NCBI RefSeq assembly: GCF_003026215.1 | Contig: NZ_PYOC01000006.1 | Span: 124,001 to 188,000, forward strand | DNA: 64,000 nt | Direction: 5' to 3' | Source of the DNA: Photobacterium indicum | GTDB lineage: Bacteria > Pseudomonadota > Gammaproteobacteria > Enterobacterales > Vibrionaceae | Shown here: positions 1 through 9,703 of the stretch, in pieces | Position numbering within the stretch: the stretch's first letter is position 1 | How the letters are laid out: every line of letters begins with the position of its first letter | Translations under genes and position numbers: made by a program | Notes under the pieces: generated by a model | What the model was told of the DNA's origin: nothing | Databases searched by the model: none | The model's input: only the letters and a program-made list of their open reading frames with translations

Positions 1-380
1 TGATTCATTGCGGGTGATACGGCAATGGGGGAGTCTGTTGCCAAGCATAATGTACTGAGTAGGTCATTCCCCATGCCCGCACTGATTCGGGCGATAAGAT
101 CAGCGGTGGCAGGAGCTAATAAAATTAAGTCAGCCCATTTTGCCAGCTCGATATGCCCCATCGACATTTCAGCAGCAGGATCTAATAAGCTGTCTGATAC
201 GGGCCTACCAGACACGGCCTGCATTGTTAGTGGTGTAATGAATTCTTTTGCCGCTTTGGTCATTACTATCTGTACTTCGGCGCCGCGCTCGATTAAGCGA
301 CGTGTCAAATCTGCACATTTATAAGCGGCAATACCGCCGCTAATACCAAGAAGTATTTTCTTTCCTGCCAGTGTTTGCAT
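1..380 (-). CDS. coaBC: CoaBC, N-terminal part (phosphopantothenoylcysteine decarboxylase/synthase)
   Basis: Bifunctional coenzyme A enzyme; only the start of the CoaC flavoprotein domain lies in the window and the gene runs off the left edge. The translation begins [19 protein letters not shown] and continues with the family signature around [12 protein letters not shown] and the proline-asparagine stretch PAMNQ. I chose the ATG at 380 because TAGGT lies 6 nt upstream and the residues then align with the E. coli start (MSLAGKK). An upstream in-frame ATG at 398 has no clear Shine-Dalgarno. It is divergent from radC, as in enterics and vibrios. Confidence 0.93.
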   Translation of the reverse strand, partial: MQTLAGKKILLGISGGIAAYKCADLTRRLIERGAEVQIVMTKAAKEFITPLTMQAVSGRPVSDSLLDPAAEMSMGHIELAKWADLILLAPATADLIARISAGMGNDLLSTLCLATDSPIAVSPAMN

Positions 381-503
381 TGTTTTACCTAAATCCATAT
401 TGCGTCTAAATCAACGCGACCAAAACCTAAAAAACCTTGCTCATATGCTAAATACGATATCACTAAAGGGCTATGGATTCATCGGGAACACGTTTCTAAC
501 CAT

Positions 504-569
504 AAGTGTGAAGGCATAGGGAAAGGGTGCTGCCCATAATGTAAGCCTCGACAGAAAGTGCGAAGGCAT
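504..569. repeat. Imperfect 14-bp direct repeat in coaBC-radC gap
   Basis: Two copies of AAGTGYGAAGGCAT, at 504-517 and 556-569, differ at one base and lie 52 bp apart. They are in the 266-bp divergent gap between coaBC and radC, where no gene is convincing. They could be a regulator site or chance. Confidence 0.3.
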
Positions 570-646
570 TCCCATAACCAACAAGATAAATTGAACAAGC
601 AGAGAAAACCCCCTCATTTTAAATGGGTAACCATAAAGGGGGATGC

Positions 647-1321
647 ATGTCATTAAAGCTACTACCTGAAGAATCTCGTCCACGGGAAAAGCTGCTAACA
701 CGTGGTGCAAAAGCATTATCCGATGCGGAATTATTAGCGATATTTTTACGAACTGGCATTAAAGGGATGAATGCGGTTGAGCTTGCAACCCACTTATTGG
801 CAGAGTTTGGCTCGCTTAGGGCGTTATTTGCCGCCGATCAAACACTCTTTTGTTTGCACAAAGGGTTGGGGCCAGCCAAATATGCTCAACTGCAAGCCAT
901 AATAGAAATGAGCCAGCGACATTTGGAAGAAACACTAAAGGAAGGGGATGTACTGACCAGCCCCCAGCATACTCGACATTATTTGAGCCAATTATTACGC
1001 GATCGGCAACGTGAAGTTTTTTATGTATTGTTTCTTGATAATCAACATCGGGTGATTGCTGGAGAAGTTCTATTTGAGGGAACAATAAATTCTGCAGCGG
1101 TTTATCCAAGAGAAATTGTAAAAAGATCGTTGGAATTTAATGCAGCCGCTCTTATTTTAGCGCATAATCACCCGTCAGGCGTAGCTGAACCTAGTCAGTC
1201 AGACCTCCGAATTACACGAACAATCAGCGATGCGCTGGCTTTAGTCGATATTCGTGTACTAGATCATTTTATTGTAGGTGATGGAGATATTGTCTCTTTT
1301 TCCGAACAAGGTTGGCTATAA
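647..1321 (+). CDS. radC: RadC family JAMM-domain protein
   Basis: RadC/YicR protein of 224 residues. A helix-hairpin-helix-like segment lies near residues 70-85 ([11 protein letters not shown]). The C-terminal JAB/MPN metalloprotease-like fold shows the JAMM signature HNHPSG followed by Asp ten residues on, near residue 173. The in vivo function of RadC is unsettled; the old DNA-repair link was withdrawn for E. coli. The ATG at 647 is preferred over an in-frame ATG at 623: it follows a GGGGGA ribosome site and matches the usual MSLK start of Vibrio homologues. It lies upstream of rpmB-rpmG, as in enterics. Confidence 0.93.
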   Translation: MSLKLLPEESRPREKLLTRGAKALSDAELLAIFLRTGIKGMNAVELATHLLAEFGSLRALFAADQTLFCLHKGLGPAKYAQLQAIIEMSQRHLEETLKEGDVLTSPQHTRHYLSQLLRDRQREVFYVLFLDNQHRVIAGEVLFEGTINSAAVYPREIVKRSLEFNAAALILAHNHPSGVAEPSQSDLRITRTISDALALVDIRVLDHFIVGDGDIVSFSEQGWL

Positions 1322-1367
1322 AATAAGCTAATTTTGATAAAAAAGATGAGAAAGGGTCGCTCGGGAC

Positions 1368-1396
1368 TTGAGCAACTGGTTTTGACTTAGTATAAT
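1368..1396 (+). promoter_or_regulatory. rpmB-rpmG promoter
   Basis: A -35 TTGAGC at 1368-1373, a 17-bp spacer and a perfect -10 TATAAT at 1391-1396 form a strong sigma-70 promoter just downstream of radC. The predicted start is near 1403, giving a leader of about 90 nt before rpmB. Confidence 0.8.
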
Positions 1397-1412
1397 GCGC
1401 GACCTTTGATAG

Positions 1413-1457
1413 CTATGATTATATGCGAAAAGCTTTTTCGCATTGAATTAATCATAG
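1413..1457 (+). promoter_or_regulatory. Long two-part hairpin in the rpmB leader
   Basis: An outer 9-bp perfect stem (CTATGATTA 1413-1421 with TAATCATAG 1449-1457) encloses an inner 9-bp perfect stem (ATGCGAAAA 1423-1431 with TTTTCGCAT 1435-1443) closed by a 3-nt loop. It lies inside the predicted 5' leader and ends 36 nt before the rpmB ATG, so it does not directly bury the GGAG ribosome site. A cis-regulatory role is inference. Confidence 0.6.
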
Positions 1458-1493
1458 TAGATATCGAGCTGAAACGATTTGGAGAAGACAGTA

Positions 1494-1730
1494 ATGTCCC
1501 GAGTATGCCAAGTAACTGGCAAGCGTCCTGTAACGGGTAACAACCGTTCACACGCACGTAATGCCACCAAGCGTCGTTTTCTGCCGAACCTGCAAACTCA
1601 TCGTTTCTGGGTAGAAAGCGAAAAACGCTTCGTTAAACTACGTCTTACCGCTAAAGGTATGCGTATCATCGACAAGAAAGGTATTGATATCGTTCTTGCA
1701 GAGATGCGTGTCCGCGGCGAGAACGTTTAA
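1494..1730 (+). CDS. rpmB: 50S ribosomal protein L28
   Basis: Large-subunit ribosomal protein of 78 residues, the usual length, starting [17 protein letters not shown]. The ATG at 1494 follows GGAG with good spacing; an upstream in-frame start at 1479 would add five residues not found in the family. rpmG follows after 14 nt, so the two are co-transcribed from the promoter at 1368-1396. The leader holds a notable hairpin. Confidence 0.98.
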   Translation: MSRVCQVTGKRPVTGNNRSHARNATKRRFLPNLQTHRFWVESEKRFVKLRLTAKGMRIIDKKGIDIVLAEMRVRGENV

Positions 1731-1744
1731 GAGGAATTTGAACA

Positions 1745-1912
1745 ATGGCTAAAGGCATTCGTGAGAAGATCCGTCTAGTATCATCAGCTGGTACAGGCCA
1801 CTTCTACACTACAGATAAGAACAAGCGTAACATGCCAGGCAAATTTGAGATCAAGAAATTTGATCCAGTAGTTCGCCAGCACGTTATGTACAAAGAAGCT
1901 AAAATCAAGTAA
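1745..1912 (+). CDS. rpmG: 50S ribosomal protein L33
   Basis: A 55-residue ribosomal protein beginning [18 protein letters not shown] and ending MYKEAKIK, the standard gammaproteobacterial L33 length. It has no zinc-binding Cys pairs, so it is the Cys-free form. GAGG about 10 nt upstream serves as ribosome site. It is the second gene of the rpmB-rpmG operon and is followed at once by an intrinsic terminator. Confidence 0.98.
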   Translation: MAKGIREKIRLVSSAGTGHFYTTDKNKRNMPGKFEIKKFDPVVRQHVMYKEAKIK

Positions 1913-1934
1913 TTGATTTGTAGTACTTTGATAA

Positions 1935-1960
1935 AAGCCCAGTTTAGACTGGGTTTTTTT
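1935..1960 (+). terminator. rpmB-rpmG terminator
   Basis: Stem CCCAGT/ACTGGG (1938-1953) with loop TTAG is followed by seven T, 20 nt after the rpmG stop. Confidence 0.9.
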
Positions 1961-2085
1961 ATACCTAAAATTTGCCGTCAATATTACCTACCAATATTAT
2001 TTATTTCCTCGCGAGATTGACCTTATTCCTTTAGTGTTATGATTCAAGTCGTTATTACGGCAAGACATACGCAAGGAAAAGCCCA

Positions 2086-2577
2086 ATGAGATTGTCACGA
2101 CGTGGCTGGAATAATGTCATCATCATCGCGGTTGTTATCTTCATCGCCATGATGCAACTGCCCGATCTAATTAAAGCCCGCTTAGCATCGTCTGATATAG
2201 CGTCATCTGATGAAGTAGCGTCGCCCATTTTGCATTCTTTATTACCCGCTAAAGCGACTATTTCTCAGTTAGTCTTACCTCATCATCAAATTATGAAGAA
2301 AGAGGGGATTTGGGTATCAGAGCCGAGTATCAATACAGAGCCTCAAGTATGGATTGAACATTGGGAATCTATTGCTGGTACGCCGGTGAATGATGACATG
2401 ATGGTGCAGCTAAAAAGCCAGCTCACATCCCCCCGTACAGTTGAAATCTGGTTGCAATCAGCAGAAGAGCCGATACGGGTGACGGTATATCAACAGCCGC
2501 AGTTCTGGTTGTTAAAAAGCTGGCAAGGTAGTTGGATCGCTATATCTGTAGAGGAAGCTTACCTTTTCCCTCTTTAA
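2086..2577 (+). CDS. Conserved membrane-anchored hypothetical protein
   Basis: A 163-residue protein I cannot assign to a named family. A basic N-terminus (MRLSRRGW) and a hydrophobic helix at about residues 10-28 suggest a single inner-membrane anchor or uncleaved signal. The remaining ~130 residues are soluble and Trp-rich, with no catalytic motif. The ATG follows AAGGAAA. It lies between rpmG and mutM, where vibrios as I recall carry an unnamed gene. It could be an envelope accessory protein, but nothing visible fixes a function. Confidence 0.8.
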   Translation: MRLSRRGWNNVIIIAVVIFIAMMQLPDLIKARLASSDIASSDEVASPILHSLLPAKATISQLVLPHHQIMKKEGIWVSEPSINTEPQVWIEHWESIAGTPVNDDMMVQLKSQLTSPRTVEIWLQSAEEPIRVTVYQQPQFWLLKSWQGSWIAISVEEAYLFPL

Positions 2578-2638
2578 AACGAAGATGCCAACGCTCACGA
2601 AGAGCCCTCACCATTGCTCACAATAGACGAGAGACATA

Positions 2639-3448
2639 ATGCCTGAATTACCGGAAGTTGAAGTAAGCCGTATGGGGATCAGTCCGCATGTGGTTGGTCA
2701 AACCGTGACTAAAATTATTGTCCGGAACCCTAAATTACGCTGGCCTATCCCTGAGGAAATTCAGCAAATAGAAGGGCAGGTGATTCGAACGGTGACTCGT
2801 CGAGCTAAATATTTACTGTTACATACCGATGTGGGGTATGCCATCGTGCACCTTGGTATGTCGGGGAGTTTACGAATTTTACCTGCTTCCATTCCGCCAG
2901 AAAAGCATGACCATGTTGATTTAGTGCTATCGAGTGGTGAGGTGCTGCGTTATAACGATCCTCGTCGCTTTGGGGCGTGGTTATGGGAGTTGCCTGACCT
3001 TAACCATAAAGTATTGAGTCAACTTGGCCCTGAGCCGCTTAGCGATGATTTTAACGCTGAATACTTACAAGGTAGAGCTAAGGGTAAGCGCACGGCAATA
3101 AAACAGTTCATCATGGATAATAAAGTGGTGGTGGGAGTCGGGAATATTTACGCGAATGAGTCGCTATTTAGTGCGGGTATTCATCCCAAACGCGCTGCGG
3201 GTGAAATATCGGCCGAAAAAATCGCGTTGTTTGTCGATGAAATCAAATTGGTACTCGCGTTTGCGATCGAGCAAGGCGGAACGACGTTGAAAGATTTCAA
3301 AAATACAGACGGTAAACCCGGTTACTTTGCTCAAGAGCTGCAAGTCTACGGTAAAGGCGGAAAGCCCTGTCCACGCTGTGATAATCCGTTGAGTGAAATG
3401 AAAATTGGTCAGCGAGCCAGTGTGTTTTGCAGTGAGTGCCAGAAGTAG
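2639..3448 (+). CDS. mutM: Formamidopyrimidine-DNA glycosylase (Fpg/MutM)
   Basis: Base-excision repair enzyme removing 8-oxoguanine and formamidopyrimidines, with AP-lyase activity. The protein starts MPELPEVEV, giving the catalytic Pro2 and Glu3. Later come GVGNIYANE (the helix-two-turn-helix region) and a C-terminal zinc finger with two C-x2-C pairs near residues 245-268. Length 269 equals the E. coli enzyme. In E. coli it follows rpmG and precedes coaD; here a membrane protein and an epimerase gene intervene. Confidence 0.98.
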   Translation: MPELPEVEVSRMGISPHVVGQTVTKIIVRNPKLRWPIPEEIQQIEGQVIRTVTRRAKYLLLHTDVGYAIVHLGMSGSLRILPASIPPEKHDHVDLVLSSGEVLRYNDPRRFGAWLWELPDLNHKVLSQLGPEPLSDDFNAEYLQGRAKGKRTAIKQFIMDNKVVVGVGNIYANESLFSAGIHPKRAAGEISAEKIALFVDEIKLVLAFAIEQGGTTLKDFKNTDGKPGYFAQELQVYGKGGKPCPRCDNPLSEMKIGQRASVFCSECQK

Positions 3449-3591
3449 GCTCAATTAGGTTTAACCTGAGCCTCAATATTATTGATGGTATTTATCGTAA
3501 GATGCCATACCGTACAAGCACGTGCAGTGCTATGATCCACTCATTGTTGAATTGTAACAGTTAGATTTCTGTTTGGGTAAGAAGCGTTTAT

Positions 3592-4596
3592 ATGAAATAT
3601 TTAGTAACTGGTGCTGCTGGTTTTATCGGTAGTTCTGTCTCTGAGCGCCTTTGCGCCCAAGGTCATGAAGTCATTGGTATCGATAATCTGAATGATTACT
3701 ACGATGTCTCATTAAAACACGCACGGCTCGAACGTGCGGAGCATGACAAATTTACGTTTGTAGAATTAGATCTGGCTGATCGCGACGGTATGGCTGCGTT
3801 ATTTGCTGAACAGCAATTTGATCGTGTTATTCATTTGGCGGCGCAAGCAGGCGTGCGTTATTCAATTGATAACCCAATGGCTTACGCTGATAGTAACCTT
3901 GTTGGGCACCTTGCTATTCTTGAAGGCTGCCGTCATAACAAGGTGAAGCACCTGGTGTATGCTTCATCGAGTTCGGTTTACGGCCTGAACCAAAAAATGC
4001 CATTTAATACCAGTGATAGCGTCGATCATCCTATTTCTCTCTATGCTGCGACAAAAAAATCGAATGAGCTGATGGCACACACGTATTCACATTTATACGA
4101 TGTTCCAACCACTGGGCTGCGTTTCTTTACTGTTTATGGTCCGTGGGGGCGTCCTGATATGGCGCTGTTTAAGTTCACCAAAGCGATTGTCGATGGCGAG
4201 ACAATTGATGTGTACAACAACGGTGATATGCGCCGTGATTTTACCTATATCGATGATATTGTCGAAGGTGTGATGCGCATTCAAGACGTGATTCCACAGA
4301 AGACCCCAGATTGGACCGTTGAAGCTGGCTCGCCAGCAACAAGTTCTGCACCTTATAAAGTGTATAACATTGGTCATGGTAGCCCTGTAAAGTTGATGGA
4401 TTATATTGAAGCGCTTGAAGATGCACTAGGTATTGAAGCAAAGAAAAACTTCATGCCAATGCAGCCTGGAGATGTATACGCGACCTATGCTGATACTGAA
4501 GACCTATTTAAGGCGATCAATTATCAGCCTGCAGTGAAAGTGAAAGAGGGCGTGAAAGCGTTCGTTGATTGGTATCGCGCATTCTACAAATGCTAA
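3592..4596 (+). CDS. UDP-glucuronate 4-epimerase-like SDR protein
   Basis: Extended short-chain dehydrogenase of 334 residues. It has an N-terminal NAD site GAAGFIG, the Ser residues YASSSSVYG, and the catalytic Y151-x3-K155 in SLYAATKKSN. The stretch around AGVRYSIDNP and the bound sugar segment TVYGPWGRPDMA are typical of UDP-glucuronate to UDP-galacturonate 4-epimerases of capsule and LPS pathways. It is monocistronic, between mutM and convergent coaD, apart from any uronic-acid transferase. UDP-galacturonate for core or capsule is the likely product; UDP-glucose or UDP-GlcNAc epimerase activity is not excluded. Confidence 0.85.
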   Translation: MKYLVTGAAGFIGSSVSERLCAQGHEVIGIDNLNDYYDVSLKHARLERAEHDKFTFVELDLADRDGMAALFAEQQFDRVIHLAAQAGVRYSIDNPMAYADSNLVGHLAILEGCRHNKVKHLVYASSSSVYGLNQKMPFNTSDSVDHPISLYAATKKSNELMAHTYSHLYDVPTTGLRFFTVYGPWGRPDMALFKFTKAIVDGETIDVYNNGDMRRDFTYIDDIVEGVMRIQDVIPQKTPDWTVEAGSPATSSAPYKVYNIGHGSPVKLMDYIEALEDALGIEAKKNFMPMQPGDVYATYADTEDLFKAINYQPAVKVKEGVKAFVDWYRAFYKC

Positions 4597-4620
4597 TTAG
4601 ATAGATTATATGCAGATACA

Positions 4621-4646
4621 AAAAAGGAGCCTTAGGCTCCTTTTTT
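4621..4646. terminator. Bidirectional terminator, epimerase / coaD
   Basis: Stem GGAGCC/GGCTCC (4626-4640) with loop TTA is flanked by five A and six T, so it can work on both strands. It sits between the converging epimerase gene and coaD. Confidence 0.9.
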
Positions 4647-4664
4647 AATCGGTATCATTTTGAA

Positions 4665-6229
<1,565 letters not shown>

Positions 6230-6321
6230 GGCTGATACTCAAGAATAAATTGAAGAAGTAATTATGCAGTTCATTCAGGGGATTGTAAAATGATGGCGCC
6301 TAATCTATCAGGAGTTTCACC

Positions 6322-7038
6322 GTGGAAAAATTGTGTTTTGATAACCAGCGCATTTGGTTTGATCCGAACTTATTACAAGAAGACCCGAAAGCATGTTTTG
6401 ATGCATCTTTTTGGCAGCAGCAAGGAAAAGTGATTGGGTCAGCGCAAGGGCGCGGTACAACGTGGTTTGTTCAAGGTGAGACGTTACCGATGGCATTGCG
6501 GCATTATCGCCGTGGTGGGTTATTCGGTAAATTGGTTGAAGATGCCTATGTGTTCACGGGGTGGGAAAAAACCCGCTGTGCTGAAGAGGTGGCGTTACTG
6601 TCGACACTTGCCGCTGGGGGGGTGAATGTACCTCGCCCGGTAGCTGCACGAGCAACACGTCATGGTCCGGTATATCGAGCCGATTTACTGGTCGAAAAGA
6701 TTGATAGTGCTAAGGATTTAGTGGCTTTGTTACAACAAGCAATGCTACCTGATCATGTGTGGTGTGCCATTGGGCGCACGGTTCGTAAGATGCATGACTT
6801 ACAGGTGTGCCATACCGATCTTAACGCGCACAATATTTTAGTGGATAGCCGTGAATTGGTGTGGCTGATTGATTTTGATAAATGCTATACGCAAGAGGGC
6901 GAAGCGTGGAAGTCGAAGAATTTGTCACGCTTATATCGCTCTTTCATCAAAGAGCAAGGCAAGCGTAACATTTATTTCTCTGCCGCAAGCTGGAAAGTGC
7001 TGTGTCAGGGTTATGAGATGTGTGAGCCTGATAGCTGA
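6322..7038 (+). CDS. kdkA: 3-deoxy-D-manno-octulosonic acid kinase
   Basis: Phosphorylates O4 of the single Kdo on lipid A. The protein has 238 residues with a eukaryotic-kinase-like core: catalytic loop HTDLNAHNIL (D166) and metal-binding IDFDKC (D184/D186). It begins with GTG, supported by AGGAG 7 nt upstream. It is divergent from the GT9 gene and its 3' end overlaps the convergent waaA by 28 bp. Together with WaaA and the OpsX-like GT9 it indicates a Haemophilus/Vibrio-style inner core with one phosphorylated Kdo. Confidence 0.95.
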   Translation: MEKLCFDNQRIWFDPNLLQEDPKACFDASFWQQQGKVIGSAQGRGTTWFVQGETLPMALRHYRRGGLFGKLVEDAYVFTGWEKTRCAEEVALLSTLAAGGVNVPRPVAARATRHGPVYRADLLVEKIDSAKDLVALLQQAMLPDHVWCAIGRTVRKMHDLQVCHTDLNAHNILVDSRELVWLIDFDKCYTQEGEAWKSKNLSRLYRSFIKEQGKRNIYFSAASWKVLCQGYEMCEPDS

Positions 7039-8306
7039 GCCATAACAGCTGACACTGTTTTATTTACAGCGCCTTGGTTTTGTTTGACTACGGTCAAGGC
7101 TGCTTTCCCCATTGCCGCTTTTTGCTCGGGGTGAGTGAATAACTGAATAAGCTGTTGCGCTAGCATTTGGCTATCATCACATACCCACACCGCTTCCGCT
7201 TGGCGAAGTTGCTCCGTTATGTCGGTAAAATTGTAATAACTTGGCCCGGTAATGGCGGGTTTACTTAAAGCCGCTGGCTCCAACAAATTGTGACCCCCTA
7301 CAGCGTTGCCGATCAAGCTTCCGCCCATAAATGTAATGTCGGCAGCCCCCAACATAATGAGCATCTCTCCCATCGTATCAGCCAAATACACCTGTGTGCC
7401 TGCGGTGATAGGTTGAGTTTGTGTACGGCGAACACACTCAAAGCCGGCTTGGATACACAGCTGTTCCACGTCGTTAAAACGTTCGGGATGGCGAGGTACC
7501 AAGATCAGTAGGCTATCTGGTTTGGTATTGAGTACTGATTGAAAAGCCGCTAAAACGTGTTCATCTTCCCCTTTGTGGGTGCTGGCAGCAACCCACACTG
7601 GTCGCTGAATACCAATCGTTTCTCGTAAAGTATTAGCTTGTTGCACGATGGTATCAGCGATCTCAATGTCGTACTTTATCGAACCAGTCACAGAGATGCG
7701 CTTGGCTGGTAGCCCTAATTGTTTGAAGCGTTCTGCATCATCGGAGTGAAGGCATAATACATGATCGAGGTGCTTAGCCAGTAAATTAAACACAGGTTGG
7801 AATTGCTGGTAGCGAGCAGCGGAACGGGCTGATAAGCGGGCGTTCATTACCATTACTGGTATCTTGTTATTATGTACTGTCGCGAGGGTGTTGGGCCACA
7901 GCTCAGTTTCCATGATTAACAGGGCTGAGGGTTGAATGTTTTTTAGAAAGCCTCGTACACACCATGCGAAATCTAACGGCATGTAACGGTGTTCTACCAA
8001 GTCCCCCAATTTTGAAACTTGTTCTGCACCTGTGCTGGTGGTCGTGGTGACCACGATCGTTGTCTCTGGATATTGTTTTTTCAATGCTTTAATCACAGGT
8101 ACGACAGCAATTGATTCTCCTACGGAGACCGCATGAATCCAAATTGGTGATTGAACCGTTTGGGTTGTTAATGGTGGAGTAAAGCCAAAGTGTTCTTTCC
8201 AGCGAGAGCCAAATGAAGGCTTTCCTTCTTTTCTTTTGTATAAACCAAAAAGGAGAAATGGCGAAGCCAAGGTAAGTAATAAGGTATATAAGCAACGAAT
8301 GAACAC
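7011..8306 (-). CDS. waaA: 3-deoxy-D-manno-octulosonic acid transferase
   Basis: Transfers Kdo from CMP-Kdo to lipid IVA at the inner membrane. Residues 1-22 form a membrane anchor; catalytic E64 lies in HAVSVGESIAV. The second GT-B domain has WVAASTHKGED, LVPRHPERF and the C-terminal GGSLIGNAVGGHNLLEPA motif. Length 431 is typical. Whether it adds one or two Kdo cannot be read from sequence, but the neighbouring Kdo kinase favours one. Confidence 0.97.
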   Translation of the reverse strand: MFIRCLYTLLLTLASPFLLFGLYKRKEGKPSFGSRWKEHFGFTPPLTTQTVQSPIWIHAVSVGESIAVVPVIKALKKQYPETTIVVTTTTSTGAEQVSKLGDLVEHRYMPLDFAWCVRGFLKNIQPSALLIMETELWPNTLATVHNNKIPVMVMNARLSARSAARYQQFQPVFNLLAKHLDHVLCLHSDDAERFKQLGLPAKRISVTGSIKYDIEIADTIVQQANTLRETIGIQRPVWVAASTHKGEDEHVLAAFQSVLNTKPDSLLILVPRHPERFNDVEQLCIQAGFECVRRTQTQPITAGTQVYLADTMGEMLIMLGAADITFMGGSLIGNAVGGHNLLEPAALSKPAITGPSYYNFTDITEQLRQAEAVWVCDDSQMLAQQLIQLFTHPEQKAAMGKAALTVVKQNQGAVNKTVSAVMAQLSGSHIS

Positions 8307-8477
8307 ACGATTACCTAAGCGTGATGAGTAGGAGTAGATGATTGTAAACGAGAACCTTAAATTACTGATAGTCTATTGTTGAAGGTGTGATCACCTTGAT
8401 AAGGTTTTTTCTGATAACTGGCTAGTAATGCGCTAAAATTGTGTACTGAAATTTTTTTTTGTTAGGGTTTTTAAGGA

Positions 8478-9533
8478 ATGCAATCATCCACAGCAGTTGG
8501 TTCGGCTGACGGCGGAATATATCGATTTCTGCTTTATGTCGAGCAAAATTACTCTTTTGCTATCCTTCGTCCTCTTCAAGCTGCTGCTATCGCTGCTGGT
8601 CATCAAGTGCAATGGTTATTGGTGGGTGATGATGTATCGGCATCTTTTTTGGCTCCGAATGAAACACGCTGTGCATCAGTGAAAGCGGCGGTTGATTACC
8701 AACCACATGCGGTCTTTGTTCCTGGTGATCGCGTACCTTCTTTTATTCCCGGATTAAAAGTTGAAGTCTTTCATGGGTTAAATGAAAGTAAGCGGGGTAA
8801 TGAATACCCAGAGCGCGGCATGTTTGATCTATTTTGTACTGAAGGCCATGGGCGTACCAAGATGCTGCAACCTCTCGCCGAAGAACGTGGTTATTTTCAG
8901 GTGAAAGAAACGGGATGGATAAAACTCGATAATTTGTTTAATTTTAAGCAATCCCAGTCATTCTCGCGTCCTCAGATTCTGTTTGCTTCAACATTTACAC
9001 CAAGCTTGTCGTGTGCAGCTTCTGTGTATGATGAAATTAAAGCACTCAGTCAAGATAAACGCTGGCATTGGCTTGTGACTTTACATCCAAAAATTGACCC
9101 GCAAACAGCGGAAAAATATCGCCAGTTAGAGAGTGATAATCTCACTTTTTTTGATAACGATAAAGTGATTGAATTATTGCATCGTGCGGATGTCATGGTG
9201 TGTGATAACTCTTCAATTTTTCAAGAATTCTTATTACTCAATAAGCCGGTAGTGACAGTAAATAATCGTGAACCACAAGCGTGTTTTATCAATATTACAA
9301 CACCGGATGCATTAGCTGATGCTATAGAACAAGCATTAGCACCTAGTGATGAACTTCTATCGGCGATTAAACAGTATGGGCCTAATATTACGCCTTATTT
9401 AGATGGGCAATCTTCGCAACGTGTTTTAGCGGCGGTGACTGAGATGTTAGTTGCAAATTGGCAAAATAAAAAACCAGCAAACCTGTTTCGTAATTTTAAA
9501 ATGCGCAAAAAAATGCATTACTGGAAGTGGTAG
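8478..9533 (+). CDS. CDP-glycerol glycerophosphotransferase-family protein
   Basis: A 351-residue protein resembling the TagB/TagF (Glyphos_transf) family. N-terminal LLYVEQNYSFAILRPLQ is typical of the Gram-negative branch found next to LPS-core genes. The C-terminal half has FASTFTPSLS, LHPKIDP and VCDNSSIFQEFLLLNKPVV, the conserved His-Pro and Asp-x-Ser-Ser motifs. It may add glycerol phosphate or a similar group to core sugar; the substrate is unknown. The ATG is unusually close to AAGGA. An imperfect palindrome AAGGTG/CACCTT (8382-8397) lies in the 171-bp gap before it. Confidence 0.75.
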   Translation: MQSSTAVGSADGGIYRFLLYVEQNYSFAILRPLQAAAIAAGHQVQWLLVGDDVSASFLAPNETRCASVKAAVDYQPHAVFVPGDRVPSFIPGLKVEVFHGLNESKRGNEYPERGMFDLFCTEGHGRTKMLQPLAEERGYFQVKETGWIKLDNLFNFKQSQSFSRPQILFASTFTPSLSCAASVYDEIKALSQDKRWHWLVTLHPKIDPQTAEKYRQLESDNLTFFDNDKVIELLHRADVMVCDNSSIFQEFLLLNKPVVTVNNREPQACFINITTPDALADAIEQALAPSDELLSAIKQYGPNITPYLDGQSSQRVLAAVTEMLVANWQNKKPANLFRNFKMRKKMHYWKW

Positions 9534-9640
9534 AAACAAAGAGAAAGCACACTTTATCCATCATCTCGATTACCAAAAATGAAGCTGACCGTGATTTAAC
9601 TGCATGATTACTTGCATCATTCTGAGGTAGGGTTAAGTGT
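9527..9640 (+). pseudogene. Broken 5' remnant of the WaaE-like GT2 gene
   Basis: Read from the GTG at 9527, which overlaps the stop of the preceding gene, the frame gives RKHTLSIISITKNEADR followed by DLTA and a TGA at 9605-9607. The intact GT2 gene at 10661 begins RKHSLSVILITKNEADR, matching at 14 of 17 positions. After the TGA the reading resumes with LLASF before decaying. The best reading is a decayed duplicate start of the GT2 gene, left when the capsule-type transferase gene was inserted between it and the glycerophosphotransferase gene. Confidence 0.75.
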
Positions 9641-9703
9641 AGATTACTCACGGTAATTTTAAAATTTAGGTGTACTAAACGTTGGGCTATTGAGGTATAG
9701 ATT

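Noticed and set aside
471..716. An 81-residue minus-strand frame between coaBC and radC
   Set aside because: It overlaps the radC start and has no ribosome site; it is hydrophobic only by chance in AT-rich DNA.
3453..3478. Hairpin AGGCTCA/TGAGCCT after mutM as a terminator
   Set aside because: The stem is short with a bulge and no T run follows; left unannotated.
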